A stretch of 64,000 nt of DNA, from positions 310,001 to 374,000 of the forward strand of contig JBMNKL010000001.1 in the NCBI GenBank assembly GCA_050952225.1, read 5' to 3'. Origin of the DNA: JBMNKL01 sp050952225 (lineage in GTDB: Bacteria > Bacillota > Clostridia > Acetivibrionales > DTU013). A program made the position numbers and the translations under genes. Positions 51,683 to 60,840 of the stretch are shown here, piece after piece. Position 1 is the stretch's first letter. The number at the start of each line of letters is the position of its first letter. The notes beneath the pieces were generated by a model. The model did no database searches and was not told the DNA's origin. It saw nothing but the letters and a program-made list of their open reading frames with translations.

Positions 51683-52932
51683 AACTGCAACCCTCCGGAA
51701 GTAATCAGTTGATCATATATCCTGATGTCGGGTGTATATTTCTTAAGTTCCGGAACTTTATCCGGCAAGGGTATCTCCGGTTCCGGTAAAGTTCCGGTCG
51801 TTAAGCGGCAATATGTCGCCCAAATACTGTCCGGATCGCTGACACCTAATTTCAGCCCTTCTTCAAATGCTTCTATTGCTGTGTCAATACCTGTAGCCTC
51901 TGTCATCTTGGTAAACAGCTTTAAAGCCTGCTTTTTCCCCTCATAATCGCTTTTATCCAGATATTCTTTAAGGATCTGTGGCAATTGATTGTATAGCCCT
52001 GTGTATTTTAATGCGGTCGGTCTTCTGCTCATAAGTTCAAGATAGGGGATCCAGTTCATTGATTCCTTTTCTTCTCCGTAAAGCCGTTTGTGTCTGATAA
52101 TATGATTGCAGTTCTCATCAAGTATTTCTACATCATAAGCACCAGCTTTAACAATGACCTGGCGCCTGGCCATATTAGGAGAAGTCGAATAAATTCTGCC
52201 GTCAAACTTGACTTTTCCGTAGTTGTCAGTTTTAGCGAATTCGTGTATGTACACATCAAAAGGAACTTTCGGAAGTTTGAAGAATTCCTGCTTATCCTCC
52301 CGAAACAAATCTTTGATCAGCCCATACCCCTTGTAATGCATCCTATTCATATCCCGGTCACATCTTAAAAGGAGCTCCTTGTTGTATTCCCTCAAATCCT
52401 TAAATTCCGGAATTGGTACAAGCATATTCCGGCGATGATAGCCAACCTTGTTTTCTACAGAACCCTTTTCATGACCACTGTTAGGATTGCAGAAATTGCT
52501 CTGAAAACCATAATGCATCATGAATCTTAAAAAACCTTTGGTTAAATCCCGTTCTCCATAGTCCTTGATTTTCTTAACAATCGTAGACATATTGTCAAAC
52601 CAGATGGCTGTCGGAACACCGCCGATGTGTTCAAAGATTGCCTTCATTCCCTCCATAAGGCATTCCTGGTTCATACTTTTGAATAATTGCATGTGGCCGC
52701 CGTTACTGTGAGGATATGACATGTTTAAGTAATACCCGTCATATGCAATACCATTCTCGATGAAGCGGGCCTCCCCAAAGTCTGCCTGCGCTTCTCCAGG
52801 AGGATGTTCCAGCGGAAGAAACCCGTTTGTATCTGTCTCCAATTCCTTTCGAATTTCCGCAACGAATTTCCTGACAGATCTCTCACTGACATCAAATTCA
52901 TCACCATAAAGCTCTTTTAACCGGTCATACAC
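51679..52932 (-). CDS. istA: IS21-family transposase IstA, main part after a frameshift
   Basis: This part holds the DDE integrase core: GEAQADFGEARF (first Asp), IWFDNM (second Asp) and NSGHEKGSVENKV (Glu), then the C-terminal DNA-binding region. In the same frame the protein continues upstream of GTG 52932 through AWLINDKKAPPKQQHTAKRV to about 53035, where it should join the N-terminal part. One missing A in a GCAAATTA run separates them. With the repair the protein would be about 500 aa, normal for IstA. Confidence 0.85.
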   Translation of the reverse strand: MYDRLKELYGDEFDVSERSVRKFVAEIRKELETDTNGFLPLEHPPGEAQADFGEARFIENGIAYDGYYLNMSYPHSNGGHMQLFKSMNQECLMEGMKAIFEHIGGVPTAIWFDNMSTIVKKIKDYGERDLTKGFLRFMMHYGFQSNFCNPNSGHEKGSVENKVGYHRRNMLVPIPEFKDLREYNKELLLRCDRDMNRMHYKGYGLIKDLFREDKQEFFKLPKVPFDVYIHEFAKTDNYGKVKFDGRIYSTSPNMARRQVIVKAGAYDVEILDENCNHIIRHKRLYGEEKESMNWIPYLELMSRRPTALKYTGLYNQLPQILKEYLDKSDYEGKKQALKLFTKMTEATGIDTAIEAFEEGLKLGVSDPDSIWATYCRLTTGTLPEPEIPLPDKVPELKKYTPDIRIYDQLITSGGLQL

Positions 52933-52994
52933 CCTTTTTGCAGTGTGCTGCTGTTTGGGCGGTGCTTTCTTATCGTTGATAAGCCATGCGGTGA

Positions 52995-53189
52995 CTATGC
53001 TCCTATATGGAGATAATTTGCCTTGTCGCCTCTGCTTTGGACGTAGTGATCTGATTGAAAGTCTTCTTTTTCAACATACTTCTTTACAGTTTCAAAATCA
53101 TGTCCGGTAATTTGAGATGTTTTCCTTAAGCTCTTGCCTTCAAATTTCTTCATGTTTCTGATGCGATATACTTGCTCCATTGTTAGCAT
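52995..53189 (-). CDS. istA: IS21-family transposase IstA, N-terminal part before a frameshift
   Basis: Starting at ATG 53189, this reads MLTMEQVYRIRNMKKFEGKS with LRKTSQITGHDFETVKKYV, the N-terminal helix-turn-helix of IstA, and stops at TAG after the frameshift. The continuation in the family lies in the next frame downstream. The ribosome-binding site is weak. Confidence 0.8.
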   Translation of the reverse strand: MLTMEQVYRIRNMKKFEGKSLRKTSQITGHDFETVKKYVEKEDFQSDHYVQSRGDKANYLHIGA

Positions 53190-53301
53190 CCTTTCTCTTA
53201 CCCCCTTCAAGTGTGGACAACTTAAAGGGTATTATTTTTCAGGGGCGCTCGCAATGGAGTTTCCATTTTATGCAGGGTTTTTTAAGTTCCGCTCCGCTCG
53301 G

Positions 53302-53647
53302 TTTTTATTGTACCGAAAACAACTAAAAGCATATATTATTGAATGTATGTTGTCACAATATGTGAGAATGCAAAACAGTTATGTATAAGAAGTAAGGGAA
53401 AAATGCCTTTCTGGGAAGAATTAGCGATATAAAACCTAGTGTACCAAGGGGATAGTTCTCCTAATTTACGACGCTTCCCTGAAAAATAACAATAGCTGGG
53501 GGGAGTGGCAGGATATGCGGGTATACGCGCGCAGTAAAGGACAGGCTATGACGATTCATTACTTTCATTAGCCCTAAACTACAGTGTAAAGGAAAAGGGG
53601 AGGTTTGCCCACGCTTACTTGACGCTATCCGAATAAAGCCATTCTTC
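53302..53647. other. Intergenic region between IS21 end and rpmH promoter
   Basis: No coding frame is supported in these 346 bp. A stretch at about 53577-53622 resembles 11285-11330 (AACTAC, then GAAAA, then TTGCCC-CG-TTACTTG), so it may be a relic of a mobile-element end. No perfect DnaA box was seen on this side of the insertion. Confidence 0.5.
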
Positions 53648-53677
53648 TTGACATGGATAAAAGATTTAATATATAAT
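53648..53677 (+). promoter_or_regulatory. Sigma-A promoter of rpmH
   Basis: TTGACA (53648-53653), an 18-bp spacer and TATAAT (53672-53677) form a near-perfect promoter about 95 bp before the rpmH start. Confidence 0.85.
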
Positions 53678-53776
53678 TGGCGTGATGTATAATTGAAAAG
53701 ATGTGTATTGATTATTTTTTTTCTGCAAATACTTAATGTTGGAATATTTTCTCCGCAATAGATGGGGGTGTTAGCT

Positions 53777-53911
53777 ATGAAAAGGACATATCAGCCTAAA
53801 AAAAGAAGACGCAAAAGGGTTCATGGTTTTATGAAAAGAATGAGAACCGCCGGCGGAAGGAAAGTGTTAAAAAGGCGCAGGCTGAAAGGGAGAAAAGTGC
53901 TATCAGCATAA
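53777..53911 (+). CDS. rpmH: 50S ribosomal protein L34
   Basis: This 44 aa strongly basic protein reads MKRTYQPKKRRRKRVHGF, then MRTAGGRKVLKRRRLKGRK, and ends LSA, the complete L34 sequence pattern. The start ATG follows GGGGGTG. It is the first gene of the right arm, 3.2 kb from dnaA because of the IS21 element; normally they are a few hundred bp apart. Confidence 0.97.
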   Translation: MKRTYQPKKRRRKRVHGFMKRMRTAGGRKVLKRRRLKGRKVLSA

Positions 53912-53935
53912 GACCGCACAAGTGTGGTCTTTTTC
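53911..53935 (+). terminator. Terminator or attenuator between rpmH and rnpA
   Basis: AGACCGCAC (53911-53919) pairs with GTGTGGTCT (53922-53930), followed by TTTTTC. It overlaps the last base of rpmH, so it may lower read-through into rnpA relative to the highly expressed rpmH. Confidence 0.85.
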
Positions 53936-53961
53936 TTTAATTTTGCTTGCAAGAGGATTAA

Positions 53962-54327
53962 ATGAAAAAGACGGTAACTATTAAAAAAAATCATGAATTC
54001 GCCCGTATATATAAAAAGGGAAAATTCTTTGCAGGCAGGTACCTGGTTATTTATGTATTGAAAAACCGCCTGGGAGTAAACAGGCTTGGAATAACCGTAA
54101 ATAAAAAAGCAGGCAAAAGCGTCAGGCGCAACAGGATAAAGAGGCTGATCAGGGAAAGTTACAGGTTATACGAGGAATTTATTCCGGAAAGTTATGATAT
54201 TATATTTTTTGCAAGGAATACGGAAGCGGAGTATACCTATAAGGAAATAACGAAGGAAATGAAATTCCTTCTTAAGAAAGTGCAGGTCTTTGATCAGGAA
54301 AAATGGGATGGCTTAAAAAAATCTTAA
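53962..54327 (+). CDS. rnpA: Ribonuclease P protein component
   Basis: This 121 aa basic protein begins with KNHEFARIYKKGKFFAGRYL and has the RNR motif KSVRRNRIKRLIRESYR. It helps RNase P RNA process the 5' ends of tRNAs. ATG 53962 is preceded by GAGGATTA. The end overlaps yidD by 25 bp. Confidence 0.95.
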   Translation: MKKTVTIKKNHEFARIYKKGKFFAGRYLVIYVLKNRLGVNRLGITVNKKAGKSVRRNRIKRLIRESYRLYEEFIPESYDIIFFARNTEAEYTYKEITKEMKFLLKKVQVFDQEKWDGLKKS

Positions 54328-54524
54328 TATATATAATAAGGCTGTACCAGAAATATATATCGCCTTTGAAAAGGCAAAAAAGCTGCAGGTTTTATCCGAC
54401 CTGCTCGCAATATGCCATTGACGCGTTGGAAAAGCACGGAGTAATAAAAGGGTGCCTGCTCTCAATAAAGAGGTTATTGAGATGCCACCCGTTTCATCCG
54501 GGAGGTTATGACCCGGTAAATTAA
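54303..54524 (+). CDS. yidD: Membrane protein insertion efficiency factor YidD
   Basis: This 73 aa protein has the YidD pattern: IYIIRLYQKYISPL, CRFYPTCSQYAIDA (conserved Cys) and CHPFHPGGYDPV. It is linked to YidC-dependent membrane insertion. Its ATG lies within the end of rnpA (overlap 25 bp), the usual rnpA-yidD-yidC arrangement. Confidence 0.95.
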   Translation: MGWLKKILIYIIRLYQKYISPLKRQKSCRFYPTCSQYAIDALEKHGVIKGCLLSIKRLLRCHPFHPGGYDPVN

Positions 54525-54551
54525 GAGAAATAACATGGAAGGGAAATAAAC

Positions 54552-55703
54552 ATGAGCCTGGATTTTATCGCATATCCGCTTGGTAAATTTTTATTGTTCA
54601 TTTATAACATTGCATTTCAAAACTACGGGCTGGCAATAATAATATTCACGATTATCGTCAGGCTTGCCATGCTGCCGCTTACGCTGAAGCAGTACAGGTC
54701 AAGCGCTAAGATGCAGGAATTGCAGCCCCTTATAAATGACATCCAGAGAAAGTACAAAAACGACAGGGAAAAGATGAACGAGGAATTGATGAAGCTTTAC
54801 CAGGAGCACAATTACAATCCGGCAGGAGGCTGCCTGCCGATGTTTTTGCAGTTCCCGATAATTATTACACTTTATTGGGTCATTGTACAGCCCCTTAAAT
54901 TTATGCTTAATAAATCGGCGGATGCCATAAATAAAATTGTTGAAGCGGCAGCCAAAGGAGTGGCGGCATTGGAAGCTGCGGCAGGGACCGCGGGCGCGGT
55001 GCCGAGGACTGTAGAAGAAATAATAAGGTCCTGGGGAAACCACAAGGAAATACGGGCGATGAATTTCTTCAACGAACACCAGGAATTGCTTTCCGAGGTA
55101 TCGGGATGCCTGGACAAGTCCGAGCTGATTGATTTCAAGAGTTTCCTCGGGCTGCACCTGGGAGAGACAGCGACCTATAATTTCAGCAAGATTGTAGCAC
55201 AGCCGGAAGTCTATGTACCTCTGCTGATACTGGTTATTCTCGCGACTGCAACGACATATTTTTCCGGGAGACTGGCAATGCCTAAAACCAGTGATTCCAG
55301 CGACAAAGCGGCGGGCTGCACAAGCAATTCGATGGTGCTTATGGGGCCGGTCATGACGTTGATGTTTTCGTTCCAGATGCCGGCGGGAATAATTCTTTAC
55401 TGGATGTCGGGGTATGTTGTAGCCATTATTCAACAGCTATATATTAACAAGTACGTGTTGAAGAAAAAAGATAAACCGTCTGAAAATGCTGTTGACGCCA
55501 AGAGTGCCGATAACGCCGATAACAAGGATAAAACTTTGAAAGCCGGGGAAGAAACAGACGCCGGGGAACCGGTTGCTACGGACAAGAATGAAAGTGCGGG
55601 CAAACCGGAAAAAGGAGCCGGTACAGCAAAGCCCAGGCAGGGAAAGGCCAAGGAAGGAGGACAAAAAAAGGGAAAGAAGAAAAAGGGCGGAAAGAAAAAG
55701 TAA
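54552..55703 (+). CDS. yidC: Membrane protein insertase YidC (SpoIIIJ/OxaA)
   Basis: This 383 aa protein has five hydrophobic segments, the first near 12-35. The YidC motif QFPIIITLYWVIVQPLKFM lies near 100, and an unusual loop of about 70 residues (AAAKGVAALEAAAGT, NHKEIRAMNFF) sits between segments two and three. The C-terminal tail (about 305-383) is very Lys-rich and low-complexity. YidC inserts proteins into the membrane; in sporulating species one copy is SpoIIIJ. ATG 54552 follows GGAAGGG. A sporulation role is likely because jag follows. Confidence 0.93.
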   Translation: MSLDFIAYPLGKFLLFIYNIAFQNYGLAIIIFTIIVRLAMLPLTLKQYRSSAKMQELQPLINDIQRKYKNDREKMNEELMKLYQEHNYNPAGGCLPMFLQFPIIITLYWVIVQPLKFMLNKSADAINKIVEAAAKGVAALEAAAGTAGAVPRTVEEIIRSWGNHKEIRAMNFFNEHQELLSEVSGCLDKSELIDFKSFLGLHLGETATYNFSKIVAQPEVYVPLLILVILATATTYFSGRLAMPKTSDSSDKAAGCTSNSMVLMGPVMTLMFSFQMPAGIILYWMSGYVVAIIQQLYINKYVLKKKDKPSENAVDAKSADNADNKDKTLKAGEETDAGEPVATDKNESAGKPEKGAGTAKPRQGKAKEGGQKKGKKKKGGKKK

Positions 55704-55741
55704 GCAAATAAGCAGCTTAAAAAGGAGGCTTATAATAATAT

Positions 55742-56383
55742 ATGAAAGATATGGTTGAAGTATCTGCAAAGACGGTGCAGGAAGCGGTAGATATTGCTCT
55801 CGAAGAGCTTGGCGCGCAGATGGACGATGTTGAGATAGATGTTATAGATGAAGGTACAAAGGGAATCTTCGGAATAGGCAGCAAGGATGCCAGGGTGAGC
55901 GTAAAACTGAAAAACTCGCAGAAAGAACACGGGATGCGGTTTTTGCGGGATGTACTTGATAAAATGAACGTGTCGGTAGATGTCGAGGGAATGGAAGAAG
56001 AAGACGCCTTGCTGTTTAAAATATCCGGGAAAGACAGCGGCATAGTCATCGGCAGGAGGGGAGAAACGCTTGACGCCCTTCAATACCTTACAAGCCTGGT
56101 CGTAAACAAGAGAAGCAACGGATACAAGAGAGTAACGATTGACATTGAAAATTACAGGCAGAGAAGGGAAGAGACACTGGTAAGGCTGGCCGGAAGGCTG
56201 GCGCAAAGGGTTGTGAGGAACCGCAGGAGCATAACCCTTGAGCCAATGAATCCTTATGAAAGAAGGATTATCCATTCAGCCCTCCAGAATAACAACAGGG
56301 TTGAAACATATAGCGTGGGGGAAGAGCCGAACAGGAAAGTGGTAATAACCCCGCGGCAGGGAGCAGGCCTGAAAAGAAAGTAA
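55742..56383 (+). CDS. jag: Jag/KhpB RNA-binding protein
   Basis: This 213 aa protein has the Jag N-terminal domain (VSAKTVQEAVDIALEELG), a KH domain (DSGIVIGRRGETLDALQYL) and an R3H domain (MNPYERRIIHSAL). In Firmicutes KhpB, with KhpA, binds small RNAs and affects cell elongation and sporulation. ATG 55742 follows AAAGGAGG, 38 bp after yidC. Confidence 0.95.
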   Translation: MKDMVEVSAKTVQEAVDIALEELGAQMDDVEIDVIDEGTKGIFGIGSKDARVSVKLKNSQKEHGMRFLRDVLDKMNVSVDVEGMEEEDALLFKISGKDSGIVIGRRGETLDALQYLTSLVVNKRSNGYKRVTIDIENYRQRREETLVRLAGRLAQRVVRNRRSITLEPMNPYERRIIHSALQNNNRVETYSVGEEPNRKVVITPRQGAGLKRK

Positions 56384-56404
56384 AAAACTTAAAACGGAAT
56401 GACA

Positions 56405-56446
56405 GGCGGACGGAGGATGCAACAACAGCCTCTATCCGCTTTTTTG
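56405..56446 (+). terminator. Terminator after jag
   Basis: GCGGACGGAGG (56406-56416) pairs with CCTCTATCCGC (56429-56439), with two mismatches, followed by six T. It separates the rpmH-jag group from mnmE. Confidence 0.7.
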
Positions 56447-56524
56447 CATATAGACCCTTTTGGTCGGAGCCATTATTGAATATAATAACTGTAAGAAAAT
56501 CAATTCAGGCGGTTGGAGCGTTTT

Positions 56525-57937
56525 ATGGCAAATATATGTGAACAATACGCCGGCAGTGACACTATTGCCGCAATATCGACACCTTTAGGAACCGGTGGCA
56601 TCGGGGTCATCAGGATCAGCGGCCCGGACGCTTTTACCATAGGCGGGCGTGTATTCAAGGGCAGGATGGCGTTTAAGGACATGAAAAGCCATACCGTGGC
56701 CCATGGCAAGATAATTGATCCTTTAAACGGCCATTTCCTGGATGATGTGCTGCTGGTAAAAATGAAAGGCCCCAATACCTTTACGGGTGAGGACACAGTT
56801 GAAATCAGCTGCCATGGCGGGATTGTCGTGTTGAGAAACGTCCTCTCGCTCGTATTAAGGGAAGGCGCCAGGGCTGCAGGCCCCGGCGAATTCACCAAGA
56901 GAGCCTTTATAAATGGGAAAATAGACCTTACCCAGGCTGAAGCCGTCATAGACCTTATTAATTCAAAGACCGACGAAGGCTCCCGGGCAGCCGCGGCACA
57001 GATGGAAGGCAGGCTTTCGCAGCGTATCCGGGCAGTGAGGAAAGAACTTGTCGGATTGATTGCCCATATAGAAGCGGTACTGGATTACCCCGAATATGAC
57101 ATTGAAGAATTGACAGGCGAGAAGGTCGTTAACGGGATACGGTCGGCAAAGGACGAAATATTGAAAATCGCGAAAAGCTATGACAAGGGAAAGCTGTTGA
57201 AGGAAGGCATAAGCGCTGCTATAATAGGAAAGCCGAATGCCGGAAAATCATCGCTGCTAAATGCGCTGGCCGGTGTAAACAGGGCAATTGTTACCGATAT
57301 ACCCGGGACGACCAGGGATATAATCGAAGAATATATAAATGTAAACGGCATACCTGTCAGATTCCTGGACACTGCAGGTATACGCAAAACACAGGACCCT
57401 GTTGAATCGATCGGCGTGGAGAGGGCAAGAAAAGCGGCGTCCGAGGCCGACCTGGCAATTATTGTCCTTGATGCTTCGACGGGGATACTGCCCGAGGACA
57501 GCGAAATACTTGCGTTTTTAAAAGAAAGAAAGAAAGTAATTATTATAAACAAGACGGACATCGCCGATGAATATAAAATCGGTGCCATGAAGCAGCAACT
57601 GGAAGAGGCGGGCAATTCTTCGCCCGTGATTGTCGCGTCGATGCTGGACGGCACGGGAATGGACGAACTGCTGGACGCAATAAGCGGGCTGTTCATGGAG
57701 GGCGCCGTCGATGTGAACAACGAAATATTGATAACAAACATAAGACATAAAACACTACTGGAAAAGGCGGCCGAATCTCTTGCGTCTGCGAAACAGGCAT
57801 ATGAAAAAGGGCTTCCGCTGGACCTGGTCGCGATAGATATAAGGGAAGGCGCGGAGAATCTCGGCCGGATTACCGGCGAATCAGTGGCCGAGGACATAAT
57901 AAACGAAATATTCTCCAGGTTCTGCATAGGAAAATAG
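56525..57937 (+). CDS. mnmE: tRNA-modification GTPase MnmE
   Basis: This 470 aa protein has the folate-binding N-terminal domain (AISTPLGTGGIGVIRISG). The G domain is marked by GKPNAGKSSLLNAL, DIPGTTRD, DTAGIR and NKTD. The essential C-terminal CIGK is present. With MnmG it adds the carboxymethylaminomethyl group to U34 of certain tRNAs. The start was set at ATG 56525, after TTGGAG; the frame is open from a TTG four codons earlier. Confidence 0.96.
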   Translation: MANICEQYAGSDTIAAISTPLGTGGIGVIRISGPDAFTIGGRVFKGRMAFKDMKSHTVAHGKIIDPLNGHFLDDVLLVKMKGPNTFTGEDTVEISCHGGIVVLRNVLSLVLREGARAAGPGEFTKRAFINGKIDLTQAEAVIDLINSKTDEGSRAAAAQMEGRLSQRIRAVRKELVGLIAHIEAVLDYPEYDIEELTGEKVVNGIRSAKDEILKIAKSYDKGKLLKEGISAAIIGKPNAGKSSLLNALAGVNRAIVTDIPGTTRDIIEEYINVNGIPVRFLDTAGIRKTQDPVESIGVERARKAASEADLAIIVLDASTGILPEDSEILAFLKERKKVIIINKTDIADEYKIGAMKQQLEEAGNSSPVIVASMLDGTGMDELLDAISGLFMEGAVDVNNEILITNIRHKTLLEKAAESLASAKQAYEKGLPLDLVAIDIREGAENLGRITGESVAEDIINEIFSRFCIGK

Positions 57938-58003
57938 TATGCGTTTAAAACCATGTTTGCTTGTATTATTGTTAGGATGTAATGAATTGTTTACGGAGGA
58001 GAT

Positions 58004-59908
58004 ATGGAATATATAGCTGGAAACTTTGATATAGCAGTGATAGGAGCCGGACATGCAGGGTGTGAAGCTGCCCTTGCAGCCGCAAGGCTTGGCATGAAGA
58101 CAATACTATTTGCCATAAACCTGGACAGTATTGCAAGCATGCCGTGCAACCCCAGCATAGGCGGCACCGGAAAAGGGCACCTGGTGCGTGAAATTGACGC
58201 ATTGGGCGGCGAGATGGGCAAATGCGCGGACAAGACGCTGATACAGTCAAAAACACTGAACGTAAAAAAAGGGCCGGCGGTCTATTCGCTGAGGGCACAG
58301 ATAGATCGCAGGCGGTACCAGGCGGAAATGAAGAATACTCTTGAAAACCAGGAAAACCTTTACCTGAGACAGGCGGAAGTAACGGAAATCCTGACGGGTG
58401 AAGCAAACCAGGTAACAGGAGTAAAGACCCATACCGGCGCTGTATATCACTGCAGGGCCGTTATACTCGCAACAGGCACCTACCTGAAGGGCAGGATAAT
58501 AATCGGCGACGTCAGTTTCAGCAGCGGGCCGGACGGATTGTTTCCCGCCAACAAGCTATCCGAGTGCCTGAAAGAAAAAGGGATTGAACTAATGCGTTTC
58601 AAGACAGGCACACCTCCCAGGCTTAACAAGAACAGCATAGATTTTTCAAAATTTATCGAACAGCCCGGGGACGAGGTCATAATACCGTTTTCGTTTGAGA
58701 ATGAAGTGATAGAAAGGGAACAGGTTTCCTGCTGGCTCACGTACACCAACAGCAAAACGCACGACATAATCAGGGCGAATCTCCACCGTTCACCGTTATA
58801 CAGCGGAATGATAGAAGGCATCGGCACCAGGTATTGCCCGTCCATCGAAGATAAAGTCGTCCGTTTCGCGGATAAGGAAAAGCACCAGGTTTTCGTGGAG
58901 CCGATGGGGCTTGGCACCCAGGAAGTGTATCTCCAGGGGATGTCAAGCAGCCTGCCGGAAGATGTGCAGACAGAAATGATGCGCACGGTGCCGGGACTGG
59001 AAAACGCCCATATTATGAGAATCGGCTACGCAATAGAATATGACTGCATAAACCCTGCCCAATTGAAGACAAGCCTCGAGTTTAAAAACATAAGCGGTTT
59101 GTTTGCGGCCGGGCAGATAAACGGTAGCTCCGGGTACGAGGAAGCCGCTGCGCAGGGATTAATCGCCGGCATTAACGCGGTGATGAAACTCAGGAACAAG
59201 CCCCCGCTCGTCCTGGACAGGTCGGAAGCGTATATAGGGGTATTGATAGATGACCTTGTAACAAAAGAGCTTTCGGAACCGTACAGGATAATGACTTCGC
59301 GGGCGGAGTACAGGCTCCTTCTCAGGCAGGACAACGCGGATTTGCGGCTGACTCCGAAAGGATACGGGATAGGGCTGATCAGCCGTGAAAGGTATGAAAG
59401 GTTCCTAGAAAAGAAAGACAGGATAGACAAGGAAATAGAAAGGCTGAGAAATACCATCCTGCCGCCTTCCGAAGAGGTAAACAAGTTCCTGGTATCACTC
59501 GGCAGTTCGCCGGTAAAGACCGGGGTCAGGATGTCGGAGCTGCTGCGCCGGCCGGAGATTACGTATGATGCGCTGGAAGCGGTAGATACCGGCAGGCCCG
59601 GATACCTCAGGTCGAATGGGCGAAAAGGCTACAACCCGGTATCGCAGCAGGTTGAGATAACTTTAAAATACGAAGGCTATATAAAAAGGCAGATGCAGCA
59701 AGTGGAACAGTACAAGAAAATGGAGAAAAAACGCATACCGGACGATATCGATTACGAGTCCATACACGGGCTGAGGATTGAGGCAAAACAGAAGCTGATG
59801 AAAATCAGGCCCGCGTCCATTGGGCAGGCTTCCCGCATACTGGGTGTCTCGCCCGCCGATATCTCGGTGCTGATGGTATATCTTAGTGCCAAGTACGGCC
59901 TGGAATAA
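58004..59908 (+). CDS. mnmG: tRNA uridine-5-carboxymethylaminomethyl synthesis enzyme MnmG
   Basis: This 634 aa FAD protein has GAGHAGCEAALAAARLG near the N-terminus, MPCNPSIGGTGKGHLVRE and the second GidA signature GYEEAAAQGLIAGINA. It is MnmE's partner. ATG 58004 follows CGGAGGAG, 66 bp after mnmE. Confidence 0.97.
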   Translation: MEYIAGNFDIAVIGAGHAGCEAALAAARLGMKTILFAINLDSIASMPCNPSIGGTGKGHLVREIDALGGEMGKCADKTLIQSKTLNVKKGPAVYSLRAQIDRRRYQAEMKNTLENQENLYLRQAEVTEILTGEANQVTGVKTHTGAVYHCRAVILATGTYLKGRIIIGDVSFSSGPDGLFPANKLSECLKEKGIELMRFKTGTPPRLNKNSIDFSKFIEQPGDEVIIPFSFENEVIEREQVSCWLTYTNSKTHDIIRANLHRSPLYSGMIEGIGTRYCPSIEDKVVRFADKEKHQVFVEPMGLGTQEVYLQGMSSSLPEDVQTEMMRTVPGLENAHIMRIGYAIEYDCINPAQLKTSLEFKNISGLFAAGQINGSSGYEEAAAQGLIAGINAVMKLRNKPPLVLDRSEAYIGVLIDDLVTKELSEPYRIMTSRAEYRLLLRQDNADLRLTPKGYGIGLISRERYERFLEKKDRIDKEIERLRNTILPPSEEVNKFLVSLGSSPVKTGVRMSELLRRPEITYDALEAVDTGRPGYLRSNGRKGYNPVSQQVEITLKYEGYIKRQMQQVEQYKKMEKKRIPDDIDYESIHGLRIEAKQKLMKIRPASIGQASRILGVSPADISVLMVYLSAKYGLE

Positions 59909-59945
59909 CCCCCTGGAATAACCCAGGGCAAGGCGGTGATTAAAA

Positions 59946-60659
59946 ATGGAGACAGATGCTGCGCTTCTATTAAAAAAAGGAGCCGGAGAACTCGGTGTAG
60001 ACCTTGACGAGGCTAAAATATCGGAGTTGTTTAAATACAAGGAAATCCTGCTGGAATGGAACAAAAAGTTTAACCTGACAGCTATTACGGACGAGAAGGA
60101 ATTTATTATAAAGCATTTCATCGACTCATTAAGTGTCATCCCATACCTCAGGGGCATAAAGAGCCTGGCGGATGTGGGGACGGGAGCGGGTTTCCCGGGC
60201 ATACCCCTTAAAATAGCCATGCCGTCGCTGGAGATTTCGCTGCTGGAATCACAGGAAAAAAAGGTAAGGTTCCTCGAAACTGCTATCGGCGAACTTGGAT
60301 TGGCGGACATATCAGCAGTCCACATAAGGGCGGAAGATGCGGGCAGGTCGCCTGGATACAGGGAGAAAATGGACGCCGCTGTCGCCAGGGCTGTTGCTCC
60401 CATGCCTGTCCTGCTGGAGTATTGCCTGCCGCTTGTAAAGACAGGAGGCATATTTATAGCAATGAAAGGCGGCAGGGAGGAAGAAGTGCCGTTTGAAAGG
60501 GCACTTGAAATTCTTGGGGGCAGGGTGGAAGAAGAAAATAAATTTATTTTGCCCTCAAGTTCTTATAAGAGAAATGTTGTCGTAATAAGAAAGTTTCGAC
60601 AAACTCCGTCAAAATATCCCCGGAAACCAGGGAAACCGTCAAAACAGCCGCTGGTTTAA
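59946..60659 (+). CDS. rsmG: 16S rRNA (guanine527-N7)-methyltransferase RsmG
   Basis: This 237 aa methyltransferase has KFNLTAITDEKEF and the SAM-binding VGTGAGFPGIPLKIA motif near residue 79, then SRAVA-like VARAVAPMPVLLEY. It methylates G527 of 16S rRNA. The C-terminus is basic and Pro-rich. ATG 59946 follows AAGGCGG; the gene follows mnmG by 37 bp. Confidence 0.95.
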   Translation: METDAALLLKKGAGELGVDLDEAKISELFKYKEILLEWNKKFNLTAITDEKEFIIKHFIDSLSVIPYLRGIKSLADVGTGAGFPGIPLKIAMPSLEISLLESQEKKVRFLETAIGELGLADISAVHIRAEDAGRSPGYREKMDAAVARAVAPMPVLLEYCLPLVKTGGIFIAMKGGREEEVPFERALEILGGRVEEENKFILPSSSYKRNVVVIRKFRQTPSKYPRKPGKPSKQPLV

Positions 60660-60840
60660 GTAGAGATTTGAAACAATACCAAATAATAAAACGAACGATT
60701 TTTATTGCATAAAAAAGGAAAATAAAAAATGTGTGGCGAATATAATCCGCATATACAACAGGTAATAAATGTAAAATATGCGGGTTGTTCATAGCCGGAC
60801 AGGCATATGGTACGGACCCGGAAAAAGAGGATGGTGCTGT

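Larger units (their letters stand above)
50909..53301 (-). mobile_element. IS21-family insertion sequence between dnaA and rpmH
   Basis: An imperfect 18-bp terminal inverted repeat is seen: CCGAGCGGTGCGGAACTT (50909-50926), with its complement at 53284-53301 (17 of 18 match). Inner repeats CGAGCACCCCTG (50934-50945) and the complement of 53240-53251 (11 of 12 match) fit the multiple terminal repeats of IS21 elements. The element carries overlapping istA and istB genes. No target duplication was recognised, so the limits may be off by some bases. Confidence 0.75.

Noticed and set aside
54699..55433. 244-codon frame on the minus strand
   Set aside because: It is the antisense shadow of yidC, which has the expected membrane segments and position.
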